Shown: positions 42,729-51,416 of the stretch, piece after piece
Numbering within the stretch: the first letter of the stretch is position 1
Layout: each line of letters starts with the position of its first letter
From: Maricaulis maris
GTDB taxonomy: Bacteria > Pseudomonadota > Alphaproteobacteria > Caulobacterales > Maricaulaceae
DNA length: 64,000 nucleotides
NCBI RefSeq assembly: GCF_003634045.1
Contig: NZ_RBIM01000004.1
Span: forward strand, 124,001-188,000
Direction: 5' to 3'
The notes under the pieces: model-generated
What the model saw: the letters and a program-made list of their open reading frames with translations, nothing else
The model's database searches: none
Told to the model about the DNA's origin: nothing
Translations under genes and position numbers: made by a program

Positions 42729-43412
42729 ATGCACTCGCTCGAATGGATATGGACGGCAGCAACAATCTTTTGCACGCTTGGGCTCGGCCTGGTGGCCAGC
42801 GCGGCAATCATCGTTCTGTTCGAGCGCTGGCAGGCGCCGGTGCGCGCCAGTCGGGATGCCTACCGCACCGCCTGTCTGCTGGATCACGTCGCCACTGGCG
42901 CAGCGCTGCCGCGGGTCAAGAGCCGCCGTTCTGCCCGGGCCTGGTCGCACACTGCCCGCCAGCTGGCGGAGTTGCTGGCCGGCATGGAAGGCGACGCCCT
43001 GCGTCATTTGTCCGACCGCTTCGCCGCCCTGTCACCGTCCCGCCAGCGGCCGCTCTGCCTGCCCACCGTCCGGGGCGACGCCTCGCTGGACCTGGCCATT
43101 GCCGATCTGGACAGGATGGCGACATCGCCCTTGGCTGGCGAACGCCGCAAAGCGCTGCGCGCGCTGGTCTGGCGGGGTCATCCCGATGCCACGAAAACCT
43201 TTGTCCGTGCCTTGCGCGATGACGACGCCGAGGTTCGAAGCCTCGCCTTGGCGGGCCTCGCCGATCTGCGTGTGACAGCCGCCGCCGACCGCATCGCCGG
43301 GATGCACAATGATCCGTCCTGGCGGGTGCGGGAGACCGCGCGTCGCGCCTTGCGGATGATCAATGAGCCTGCCCGCCAGGCCGAACAGTCAGGAGTGATC
43401 CAATGGATATGA
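42729..43412 (+). CDS. Membrane-anchored HEAT-repeat protein
   Basis: 227 residues from the ATG at 42729, preceded by GAGGACAATC as ribosome binding site. One N-terminal span (TAATIFCTLGLGLVASAAIIVLF) anchors it in the inner membrane. The C-terminal half has HEAT/PBS-lyase-like repeats (SPLAGERRKALRALVWRGHPDATKTFVRALRDDDAEVRSLALAGL, given here only as position ~125-170; then RIAGMHNDPSWRVRETARRAL). It overlaps the GT2 gene by ten bases. It may be a scaffold for the synthase or its regulator. Confidence 0.82.
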   Translation: MHSLEWIWTAATIFCTLGLGLVASAAIIVLFERWQAPVRASRDAYRTACLLDHVATGAALPRVKSRRSARAWSHTARQLAELLAGMEGDALRHLSDRFAALSPSRQRPLCLPTVRGDASLDLAIADLDRMATSPLAGERRKALRALVWRGHPDATKTFVRALRDDDAEVRSLALAGLADLRVTAAADRIAGMHNDPSWRVRETARRALRMINEPARQAEQSGVIQWI

Positions 43413-44836
43413 TCATCGATTTCTTTGTGTGGCCGGACGTCACCTTCCCGATCACCTTTCTCATCCTGGCCAGCGCCCTTTTCCAGGACACGCTCTACGC
43501 TGTGCTGATCGCGATCGCCGGTGTCACCCTGATGCGACGCCGCTTCGAGCGGAATTCGCACAGATTGGTGCGGCGGATCGGCCAGGAAGCGCCGCGGGTC
43601 AGCGTACTCGCGCCGGCCTATAATGAGGCCGAGACCGTGGTCGATTGCACCCGGGCCCTGCTGCGTCAGAACCACTCGAACTACGAAGTGATCGTGATCA
43701 ATGACGGGTCGGGTGATGACACATTGAACCGGTTGGTGCGGGCTTTCGACCTGAAACCGGCAGACCGCGAATGTTCGGACCGCCTGGACTTCGCGCCGGT
43801 GCGCGGGGTCTATCACCGGCCCGGACCGGTCCCGCTCTGGGTGATCGACAAGGTCAATGGCGGCAAGGCCGACGCCCTCAATGCGGGCATTGCGCATGCA
43901 TCCGGCAGCCTGTTCTGTGCCATTGATGCGGATTCCCTGCTGGAGGCTGACGCCCTGATCCGCACCAGCCAGCCGTTTCTTGACAATCCCGACACCGCTG
44001 CGGTGGCCGGCACGGTCCGTGTCGCCAATGGGTGCCGACTGCGGGAAGGCGCGGTCGAGGAAGCCGGCCTGCCGCGCCGTTTCCTGCCGCTCGTGCAGTC
44101 GCTGGAATATCTGCGCGCCTTCCTGGTTGCCCGTTTCGCCCTCAGCGAACTGGGCGCCCTGATGATCGTGTCCGGCGCGTTCGGCATGTTCGACCGGAGC
44201 CGCGTGGTCGAGGTCGGCGGCTATGATCCCAGCACGGTCGGCGAAGACGCCGAGCTGATCGTCCGCCTGCACCGCGACGGTCGCGACAGCGACCGCCCCA
44301 CCGCAGTGCGTTTCATTCCCGAACCGGTCTGCTGGACCCAGGTGCCCGAACGCCTGTCCGATCTGGCCGGCCAGCGCCGACGCTGGCAACGCGGCGCGCT
44401 GGAGACGCTGTGGCGCCACCGCGATGCGGCCCTTCGCCCCGGCTATGGCCTGCCGGGAACGCTGGGACTTGGCAGCATGATCGTGATCGACGTGATCGGC
44501 CCCTGCCTGGAAGTGCTCGGGTATGTCCTAGCCTTTCTGCTCGCCGTGACCGGACAGATTTCCTGGAACTGGTTCGCCGCCCTGTTCGCCCTTGTGTGCA
44601 GCTTCGGTTTCCTGCTGTCGGCCTCAGCCATCCTGCTGCAGGAGATCGAATTGCGCCGCACCGCCTCTCTGAAAGCGATCAGCCAATTGCTGTTTGCCGC
44701 GGCTGTCGAGAATTTCGGCTATCGGCAGCTGAGCAATATCTGGCGCTTCGCCGGAACCCTCGATTTTCTCAAGGGCAGCAAACATTGGGGCCAAATCAAG
44801 CGCTCCGCCTTCGACACAACAGATGCGCCGACCTAG
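43403..44836 (+). CDS. Processive family 2 glycosyltransferase (PgaC/BcsA-like polysaccharide synthase)
   Basis: 477 residues with membrane spans at the N-terminus (VTFPITFLILASALFQ and following) and three or four near the C-terminus. The catalytic domain shows VSVLAPAYNEAETV, VIVINDGSGDDT (first aspartate), CAIDADSLLEADAL (DxD), GEDAELIVRL (general base region) and the QRRRWQRGALE product-binding motif. These are the hallmarks of a processive synthase such as PgaC (poly-N-acetylglucosamine) or hyaluronan/cellulose synthases. No PgaA/PgaB or BcsB genes are adjacent; the partners are YaiO-like and HEAT proteins. The polymer is unknown. Its place behind the hfa genes suggests a surface-adhesion role. 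Confidence 0.9.
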   Translation: MDMIIDFFVWPDVTFPITFLILASALFQDTLYAVLIAIAGVTLMRRRFERNSHRLVRRIGQEAPRVSVLAPAYNEAETVVDCTRALLRQNHSNYEVIVINDGSGDDTLNRLVRAFDLKPADRECSDRLDFAPVRGVYHRPGPVPLWVIDKVNGGKADALNAGIAHASGSLFCAIDADSLLEADALIRTSQPFLDNPDTAAVAGTVRVANGCRLREGAVEEAGLPRRFLPLVQSLEYLRAFLVARFALSELGALMIVSGAFGMFDRSRVVEVGGYDPSTVGEDAELIVRLHRDGRDSDRPTAVRFIPEPVCWTQVPERLSDLAGQRRRWQRGALETLWRHRDAALRPGYGLPGTLGLGSMIVIDVIGPCLEVLGYVLAFLLAVTGQISWNWFAALFALVCSFGFLLSASAILLQEIELRRTASLKAISQLLFAAAVENFGYRQLSNIWRFAGTLDFLKGSKHWGQIKRSAFDTTDAPT

Positions 44837-45321
44837 GCCGAGCCGGAGACAGCGAACCGCGCGTCGCCAGCAGATGCCGCTTCGGACCCGGTTTTGCGAC
44901 CTGGGGCGCACTGATGAGGACATGACCGAAGGCTTGCGGATAGCACAAACCGGTGAACAGCGTTTGGCGTTTGGCGGCCTTCGGCCTCGTTTCAAGGGGT
45001 CTCCCTCTCGGAAGTCCGTTCCAGTCTGCAAGGAATGGTGGCCGAGACATCGCAACCTTGGTGCACAGAAATTTCCGCGAAGGCGCGGAAACAGCTCGGG
45101 ATTTGCTCGACGCCGTTTTATCTAATTGCTTCAGGAGGATATGTGGCGGCGACGTTAGACAAACGCCCCCCTGTCTCCGAAATCAACCATCGACCATAAC
45201 GCAAGCGACAACTGGCGCCATTCGGCCAGCGCGGCGGACCGGTTCGCCTTGAATGCTTCTCTGATGTCACGCTCGTGGAGCAGATCCTCGACGTTTCGAA
45301 GCGATCGCGCTCAATCCGCGT
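44837..45321. other. Convergent intergenic stretch without a recognisable gene
   Basis: This stretch separates the GT2 gene (plus) from the PPC-domain gene (minus). Short frames are open but none has recognisable content. A perfect 8-base stem TTTCCGCG/CGCGGAAA with an AAGG loop lies at 45072-45091 and could act as a weak bidirectional terminator. Confidence 0.5.
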
Positions 45322-46476
45322 TTAATCTGACGCGGCCTCGGAGTTGGGCTTGTTGTCTTCGCCAGTGTCATCCCCGCGCGCGCCATCCTCGCTGACCGGC
45401 ATGTCCATATCGTCCGGCGCCGGGCTCGTGGCAGCCCGCCGGCCGCGCAGATAGAACCAGCCGCCAAGGCCGAACGCCGCGACGACAAGAATGACCGCCA
45501 GTATTGATGGCCAAAGCGGCAAGCGGGCCGATCGCCGGCCCTCGACGACACGGGTCAACTCGCTGGCCACGGCGCCGGACTCATTGGCGGCCCGCAACTC
45601 GACACCCAGCGCCTCGCCGATCTGGGCGAGCTGGTGCAGGGCCGGATCATCTTCAGCCAACCCCAGCGTGATCAACTGGCCTTCCATCCGGTCGAGCGGC
45701 TGGATCATCACGATCTCGAGCGACTTATAGCCATCCGTCTGCCGGTCGAGCCAGGCGCCCGGGTCGGTAACACCGACATAGACCGGGCGGCCGCTGACCT
45801 GGACATACCGCATGCCGTTCCAGCCACCGCTCGTCGTCGGCGAGACGTAGAGCGACTCGCCATCGGCATCGACAACCCGGATTTCCGGCCCGTCATAACC
45901 GGCGCGCCAAGCATGCAGCTGAATGCCGAGAACCCCGCGGCGCGGCGGATCGATCCGGAACCAGTCCCAGTCATTATTCGCCAGCCGTATGACGCTGTGA
46001 AAGGGCAGATCAATATCGCGCGCCTGCTCGACCACATTGTTCGGCTCGTACGCATCATTGGGCGGTCGGGCAAACAGGCGCCCCTGAACCACACCGCCGG
46101 CGGCGCCCGCGGGACCGGACGCCATCAGTCGCAGGCTGTGACGCCCCGGCCCGAGCATCATCACCGGTGCATCCATCACTTTTCCGGCGGCGGCATCATC
46201 CTCGATCGCGCGCACAGTCACCTCGGTCAGCGCCTCGGGTCCGGAAAACACATCGAAGCGGATCTGGGCCGGACGCTCGAGCCGGACGCTGATCTCGGCC
46301 CGCCCCGCCTCGTCAAATTCGACCAGTGTGATCTCGTTTGGATCCAATCGGGTCTGCGTTGCAGACGGGCCTGTCGCAAACGCCGTCACCAAGACCACCA
46401 TGATGACGCCGACGAAGACCCGACTCAGACACCGATCAAGACGCCAAGGATGAAGCGGAGGTTGAAACGCCACCAT
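45322..46476 (-). CDS. Membrane-anchored exported protein with a PPC-like domain
   Basis: 384 residues. A signal peptide or anchor is at about residues 12-38 (VFVGVIMVVLVTAFATGPSAT). Residues 100-250 contain the pattern NDAYEPNNVVEQARDIDLPF and DWDWFRIDPPRRGVLGIQL, which is typical of pre-peptidase C-terminal (PPC) beta-sandwich domains. A transmembrane span near residues 325-348 (LWPSILAVILVVAAFGLGGWFYL) is followed by a short acidic cytoplasmic tail. The start shares one base with the stop of the large VWA gene, so they are co-transcribed. It probably displays a binding domain on the periplasmic face; function is unknown. Confidence 0.75.
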   Translation of the reverse strand: MVAFQPPLHPWRLDRCLSRVFVGVIMVVLVTAFATGPSATQTRLDPNEITLVEFDEAGRAEISVRLERPAQIRFDVFSGPEALTEVTVRAIEDDAAAGKVMDAPVMMLGPGRHSLRLMASGPAGAAGGVVQGRLFARPPNDAYEPNNVVEQARDIDLPFHSVIRLANNDWDWFRIDPPRRGVLGIQLHAWRAGYDGPEIRVVDADGESLYVSPTTSGGWNGMRYVQVSGRPVYVGVTDPGAWLDRQTDGYKSLEIVMIQPLDRMEGQLITLGLAEDDPALHQLAQIGEALGVELRAANESGAVASELTRVVEGRRSARLPLWPSILAVILVVAAFGLGGWFYLRGRRAATSPAPDDMDMPVSEDGARGDDTGEDNKPNSEAASD

Positions 46477-49400
46477 CAGCCGCTCTCCGGCTCGGCCCGA
46501 GAGACCGCATCACCGACCCGGCGACGCGCCTCGGGAAGCTCGACCAGATTGCCGCGGGCCTGGTTGGCGCGATTGCGCACCCGGTCCATATCCGCGCGCC
46601 CCCGCGAGCTGCGCCCGACATCGGTGACGGTTTCACTGGGTCTGGAATTGATCCCCCAGCGCAGTCCGGACTGGCGGGTTCGCCCGTAATAGACGCCGTA
46701 ATCCTTTACCTCATAGACCGCCAGACACCGTCCGTCAGGCAGGACCCGTTCAATATAGCTGTGTTCAATCAGGGTGATACGGTCGAGATGCCGACCGCCG
46801 TCCGTGACCTCCACCGCATAACCCGACCAGGTCTCGGCCTGGCAATTGACCGGCGGCTGGGGCGGCGGAGCCGCGGCAGGCTCCGGCGACGGGGTCGCGT
46901 CCGGGGCGCGATGCTGTGCGAGGACCGATTCAAGCTGACGGATCGATCCGGCGACATTGCCGTCACAGGTCTCCGCGCCATCGGTAAAGCTGGCATAGCG
47001 CCATTCCTGCGCCCGCGGATCCGCAAAGCTGGTGAACAGGCTGCGAGCCCGGTCATGCGCCGCCGCCAGGGGCGTTCCGCCACTCGCCGAGGCTGAAACC
47101 AGGAAGTCGCGAATGCCGGCGGCATCGCGGGTAAAGCGCCGCGTCGTGAAGCCACCACAACCACTGAAGGCCACGGCGGCGAACTCGATTACCTGGTCTT
47201 CGGGAAGATTTTCAAAGGTTTGCGTGATACCGGCCCGAGCATTGGCGAGCCGGTTGCCATCATTCATCGACCCCGAACCATCGAGGATAATCAAAAGGGA
47301 AAGCGCCGGCCCCTCGCCCAGCCTGTGCCAGCTATCCGGGCCGCCCTGGGCCGAAACTGCCCCGGCCCGCAGCGCTTCCAGACCGGCCCAATACTGGCCC
47401 GACCGCCATTGCGAGGGATCATTGATCACCACCGCACTCGCCGGGTCGGCATCCAGCGGCTGGCCCTCGAGACTGACCGTGACCTGCAGATCACCATTTT
47501 CGTCGCGCAGCGTCGCCGCGGTCTCAAGATCGAAACGGGCCTCCCAGCGCGCCTCTTCACCGTCCACAGTCGCCGTCGCGCCGCCCACCATCACGGTCGG
47601 GGCCGCGGCCAGCGGACCGGAGAATTCCAGCCGCATCCGCCCCTGCCCGGTCTCGCTGACCGCCCGCGCCACATCGACATCAAGCGTGCGGGCCGGCGCG
47701 CCCAGCGCGTACGACGTCAACTCGCGCTCCGCGTCATAGTCGGGACCGCCCTGCCACTCGGCGCGATAGACCGTGCGGTTGCCCGCGCGCACCTCGATCC
47801 GCTCGAGATGGGTCGGAATCCGGTCGACAAGCAGCTGGTGATCCTCATTCGGCTGGGCACCAACAGTTTGCGGGTCGCCATCGGTCCAGGCGCCACGCCG
47901 CGATTGCACGCTCACCTGAAGCGGCAAGGGCCCGCGCAGCGCGTCATAGGCGTCACCATCCGCCACGTCGAAACGCCCGCGCCAGCGGCGTGAATCCAGC
48001 CAGCGTCCGTCCAGCGGTTCGCCGCCAAGCGTCAGTATCTGGCCCTCCGCATCGCGCTCGATTTCGGCGCCAAAGCGCAATTCAATCGTTAGTTCCGCGC
48101 CCGGCAGCACCGGCCGGAAAGCGCGGTCCTCCGGATCAGGGGGCGGGAGGGCCGGGGTCTCGAAAAGTGTCTCCGGATCGGCCCCGAATGCATCTTCAGC
48201 GGGCGGCTCCGCATAGGCATAGAGCGGCAGGTCCTCACCCCTTGCGGTCACATTGACTGAGACCAGGCGGGGAATTTCGACCTCGCGGCGCAGCACGAAA
48301 CGCCCGGCGCTGGCGCGGCCCGGATCCGAGTTTCCGGTTTCGGCGCGGGACACGAAAACATAGGTGTGACTGTCGCCGGTTCCCGACCCGCCGGCAGGGT
48401 CTGCGAAGCTGATATCGCTGAATATCTCGGCCACCCGAAAGCGGATCCGTGTGTCCGACCAGTCGACAATATCCGTCACAGCAACAGCGCTTCCCGGATT
48501 CAGCCCGAGCCGCAACTCGCCAGCCGTGTCGCCGAAATGCCGCCCGCGGATCTCGATCGTGTCGCGCGTGTCCTCAAGGACTGCCACCACGCCCGCGACT
48601 GCAAGCTCCTCCTCGGACAGGGCATCGACGACCGGTGTCTGATCGCACCAATTGGCAACCGACTGCATGGCCAGACCGGCATCATCCATCGCGAAGGCGC
48701 GGCTCTGGTCGGCACTGAAGTCCCAGCTGACATATCCCGGGTGGAGCGTGTCGATCCGGTCACCGCCGAAGCGTGGTGCGGACCAGTTGTCATTGACGAT
48801 CCGGCACAAGGGCTCGGTCCGTTCACGCGACCCGTTGAGATCGACAAAGGCGTGTTCGGAAATGCCGGTAGCATCATCGGTTTCATCATAGAGGCGCTGG
48901 GCGAGAATGCGGCAGGTCGCCCGTTCATTGTCATCCGCCGAACCGCGCAGCTGCGGCAACAGCGTGTCGGACTGGCGGCAGAAATAATCGGCATGGGAGC
49001 GATTGAAAAAGCCGAACACGGTCTGCGCATCGCGGCCGCGCGGATCGCGATCGGGCAGCGTGGTGATCGCAGCCGGTTCGAGATAGCTGGCGGCCGGGTA
49101 AACGTCGCCTGTCGGCACGCCGAGCAGCGTGCCCAGCCCGCCCTGGGCCATGTTGAGGCCGGACGGATCGGCGAAGGCCGCCATGCGGGCGCGGACATAG
49201 ATGCGGGTCACCGACAGCGTGTCATTGCGGCTGTAGATAAAACCGCGCATCTCCGGCGGCAGGTCTTCTGTGGTGGCGTTTCCGGTGACCTCATTGATCA
49301 CATTGCCGATCCGGAACCCGGCCTGGGCCAGGGTCGAGATCGCGCCGGCCGCTGCGAACTCATTGCCCATGCCGAAGACAATCGCCTCATTGGTCGCCCA

Positions 49401-50759
49401 GGCGTTGAAACAGTGCGGTCCCAGGCTCTCGCCAGCCAACTCATTGAGGGCGACACCATCGATGCCAAACCCGTTCCCGTCGCTTCCAAAGGCCCGGATC
49501 ACATCGCGGAAACCGGAGCTCGAACAGGCCATCAGCTCATTATATTGGCGCTGCACCGGCAGAGCGGTTTCCGAGTTATATTCAACGATATGCCCCGGCA
49601 GGCTGACACGGGCCGCATAGCGGCCACGTTGCATGTCCCAGGCGAGATAGTCGCCAACGCCTGGATATTGTTCCTCATCGCCCGGGCGGCGCCAGTTGGC
49701 GATCTCAAGCTGCGTCGCGGGCGGATCTCCCGGCTCGGTCAAACCGAGCTGGTTTCCGATCCAGTTGAAGCCCCGCGCGGCCACATTGACCACGGTATTG
49801 ACCACGCCGACTTCCGGCGAGGACAGGGCGTCGGGCACTGCCGCGACCGACTGATAGCCATGGATGATTCCGGTAAACGCCCCGGCCATCAGGGCGCGGG
49901 TCGGATCGAGGGCGATCCCGTTGGCATTGTATTCCGGCGAGCCCCAGCGCTCGAACATATGCCCCATGGCCCAACGATCCTGCAGGAAATGCTGGGCATA
50001 GCCCTCGAATGCGAGCGCCTCCATCTCCGCTTCGCGAACGACATCGCGATAGGCTTCAATATTGGCCGGATCGTCGGCCATGCGCTCACGCAGCCGCCGC
50101 GCCCGTGCGGCCAGCCCCATCGCTGTGGCGTGCAATTGCTGGTAGGAGCGAGTCGCTTGCGAGCCGAAATGCGACGCGTTGAACCCGCCGCCCTGCCAGT
50201 ACATGTAGTTGTGACAATCGGCGGGCGTGCCAGCCGGCATCTGCCCGTTGGGCATCGGCGGACACAGCTCGTTGCGATTGATCCAGTCATAGAGCGAGTA
50301 ACTGAAATCGGGGATGCCCGCGAAATTCGCCGCGCCGGGAACCGTCCGCTGCGGCAGCCCCATCACGTCATCGGGATCCCAGGTCGAGCCCTCACGGCTG
50401 CTGCCGATCTCGGATCGGAAATAGCCGGTCGCCAGATCCCGCACAGTCAGGCGATGGGTCGGTGAGAAGCCCCACGGCGAATTGGGCGCCACCCGGTCCA
50501 GCGCGACCTGGGCCAGCCAAGCGTGCTCGTTTTCATGGCAATTATCGCGCGAGCTCTGATGACAATAATAGATGCCGTGCCATTTATTGGCATCGGTCAC
50601 ATGGCCGCTGAAGGCACCGGCACGGGCCGATTCCTTTGTGTCATAGGCGGTGGTGAGCCCCAGCAGGACGACGATGGCAGCCAGTCGGCCATAATGGGCC
50701 AAGCGCTGCCAGCGCGAGCGCTTGGTGGCCGGATCAGTCACTGCACCGGTGCGCACCAC
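46476..50759 (-). CDS. Large exported protein: zinc PLC/P1-nuclease-like domain + TIG-like domain + VWA domain
   Basis: 1427 residues. A signal sequence or anchor lies at about 22-48 (LAAIVVLLGLTTAYD, then ARAGA). Residues about 50-350 resemble zinc-dependent phospholipase C/S1-P1 nuclease: His75 and His79 in NCHENEHAWLAQVALD, and His257-Asp261-His267 in QHFLQDRWAMGHM, which keeps the H-x3-D-x5-H zinc spacing of B. cereus phospholipase C (118-122-128). Residues about 715-790 look like a TIG/IPT domain (TIEIRGRHFGD). A VWA domain starts near residue 1150 with an intact MIDAS motif, IILDGSGSMNDG. A Pro/Ala linker and a C-terminal domain follow. It overlaps the upstream small membrane protein gene by 22 bases and the downstream PPC gene by one. 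The substrate is unknown; the architecture is unusual. Confidence 0.8.
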   Translation of the reverse strand: MVRTGAVTDPATKRSRWQRLAHYGRLAAIVVLLGLTTAYDTKESARAGAFSGHVTDANKWHGIYYCHQSSRDNCHENEHAWLAQVALDRVAPNSPWGFSPTHRLTVRDLATGYFRSEIGSSREGSTWDPDDVMGLPQRTVPGAANFAGIPDFSYSLYDWINRNELCPPMPNGQMPAGTPADCHNYMYWQGGGFNASHFGSQATRSYQQLHATAMGLAARARRLRERMADDPANIEAYRDVVREAEMEALAFEGYAQHFLQDRWAMGHMFERWGSPEYNANGIALDPTRALMAGAFTGIIHGYQSVAAVPDALSSPEVGVVNTVVNVAARGFNWIGNQLGLTEPGDPPATQLEIANWRRPGDEEQYPGVGDYLAWDMQRGRYAARVSLPGHIVEYNSETALPVQRQYNELMACSSSGFRDVIRAFGSDGNGFGIDGVALNELAGESLGPHCFNAWATNEAIVFGMGNEFAAAGAISTLAQAGFRIGNVINEVTGNATTEDLPPEMRGFIYSRNDTLSVTRIYVRARMAAFADPSGLNMAQGGLGTLLGVPTGDVYPAASYLEPAAITTLPDRDPRGRDAQTVFGFFNRSHADYFCRQSDTLLPQLRGSADDNERATCRILAQRLYDETDDATGISEHAFVDLNGSRERTEPLCRIVNDNWSAPRFGGDRIDTLHPGYVSWDFSADQSRAFAMDDAGLAMQSVANWCDQTPVVDALSEEELAVAGVVAVLEDTRDTIEIRGRHFGDTAGELRLGLNPGSAVAVTDIVDWSDTRIRFRVAEIFSDISFADPAGGSGTGDSHTYVFVSRAETGNSDPGRASAGRFVLRREVEIPRLVSVNVTARGEDLPLYAYAEPPAEDAFGADPETLFETPALPPPDPEDRAFRPVLPGAELTIELRFGAEIERDAEGQILTLGGEPLDGRWLDSRRWRGRFDVADGDAYDALRGPLPLQVSVQSRRGAWTDGDPQTVGAQPNEDHQLLVDRIPTHLERIEVRAGNRTVYRAEWQGGPDYDAERELTSYALGAPARTLDVDVARAVSETGQGRMRLEFSGPLAAAPTVMVGGATATVDGEEARWEARFDLETAATLRDENGDLQVTVSLEGQPLDADPASAVVINDPSQWRSGQYWAGLEALRAGAVSAQGGPDSWHRLGEGPALSLLIILDGSGSMNDGNRLANARAGITQTFENLPEDQVIEFAAVAFSGCGGFTTRRFTRDAAGIRDFLVSASASGGTPLAAAHDRARSLFTSFADPRAQEWRYASFTDGAETCDGNVAGSIRQLESVLAQHRAPDATPSPEPAAAPPPQPPVNCQAETWSGYAVEVTDGGRHLDRITLIEHSYIERVLPDGRCLAVYEVKDYGVYYGRTRQSGLRWGINSRPSETVTDVGRSSRGRADMDRVRNRANQARGNLVELPEARRRVGDAVSRAEPESG

Positions 50760-51298
50760 GCCTCCTCCGCGACGAAAATCGCGTCAAATTCTGCCATCAG
50801 GCGGGCCAAATCTGCGCCGGCCTGGTCGGCACGATCCGCAAAGCGGTCACGACAGGCTTGCGGACAGTCCGCCGCCGCAACACAGCTTCGCAGGGCTGCA
50901 GACTTGTCGTCCGGCGTGCTGTCGGCTGTCGGCGCCAGGCAGGTCAGCACCGTGTCCATGCATGCGCCCCATTGCGCGATCGGGTCATCGAGCTCGGGAT
51001 AGCGAACAGCGGTCAGCACCATGTCATCTTCCCCGGCGCTGCCGTGGCCGATCGGACGGGGGGAGATGAGAACGGGACAGGCCGCGCTGCCGGGAACACA
51101 GTCGGGATCAATCTCGTGGGTGCCGACTTCCCACAGGTCGTCGGGCGGAGCATCACGCATCTGCAAGACCCACCAGGCAAGGCCCGCAATGACGAGCGCA
51201 AGGATCAGAAAAACGAGCACAATCAACGCGCGACCGCCCGGCGCCCGTGCTGCGGTCGCCTCGGCCTTGTCGTCACCCGATGTCTGATCCTCCCCCAT
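50738..51298 (-). CDS. Small single-span membrane protein with conserved cysteines, first gene of the VWA cassette
   Basis: 186 residues from ATG 51298; an ATG at 51340 would add 14 residues and neither start has a strong ribosome binding site. One transmembrane span lies at about residues 22-45 (ALIVLVFLILALVIAGLAWWVL). The periplasmic part has several cysteines in pairs (DPDCVPGSAACPV; CMDTVLTCLAP; CVAAADCPQACRDRF; AWC), suggesting disulfides. I do not recognise the family. The stop overlaps the large VWA protein gene by 22 bases, so the two are probably translated together and may interact in the envelope. Confidence 0.72.
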   Translation of the reverse strand: MGEDQTSGDDKAEATAARAPGGRALIVLVFLILALVIAGLAWWVLQMRDAPPDDLWEVGTHEIDPDCVPGSAACPVLISPRPIGHGSAGEDDMVLTAVRYPELDDPIAQWGACMDTVLTCLAPTADSTPDDKSAALRSCVAAADCPQACRDRFADRADQAGADLARLMAEFDAIFVAEEAWCAPVQ

Positions 51299-51416
51299 AC
51301 AGCCTCGCTGGCACGGCCCTGTGGCGGCGCGTTTGGACATGTGACGCTGAACTCGAATGGAACAACCCTAGCACACAGGTCCGGCAGGTCGAGACGTTCC
51401 CGGCCTCCAGCTCCGG

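Noticed and set aside
43178-44419. A minus-strand frame opposite the HEAT and GT2 genes
   Set aside because: The plus-strand GT2 shows all catalytic motifs; the opposite frame has none.
48366-50465. A 699-codon plus-strand frame opposite the large VWA protein
   Set aside because: The minus-strand protein has a signal peptide, zinc ligands and MIDAS motif; the plus-strand translation has no recognisable domain.
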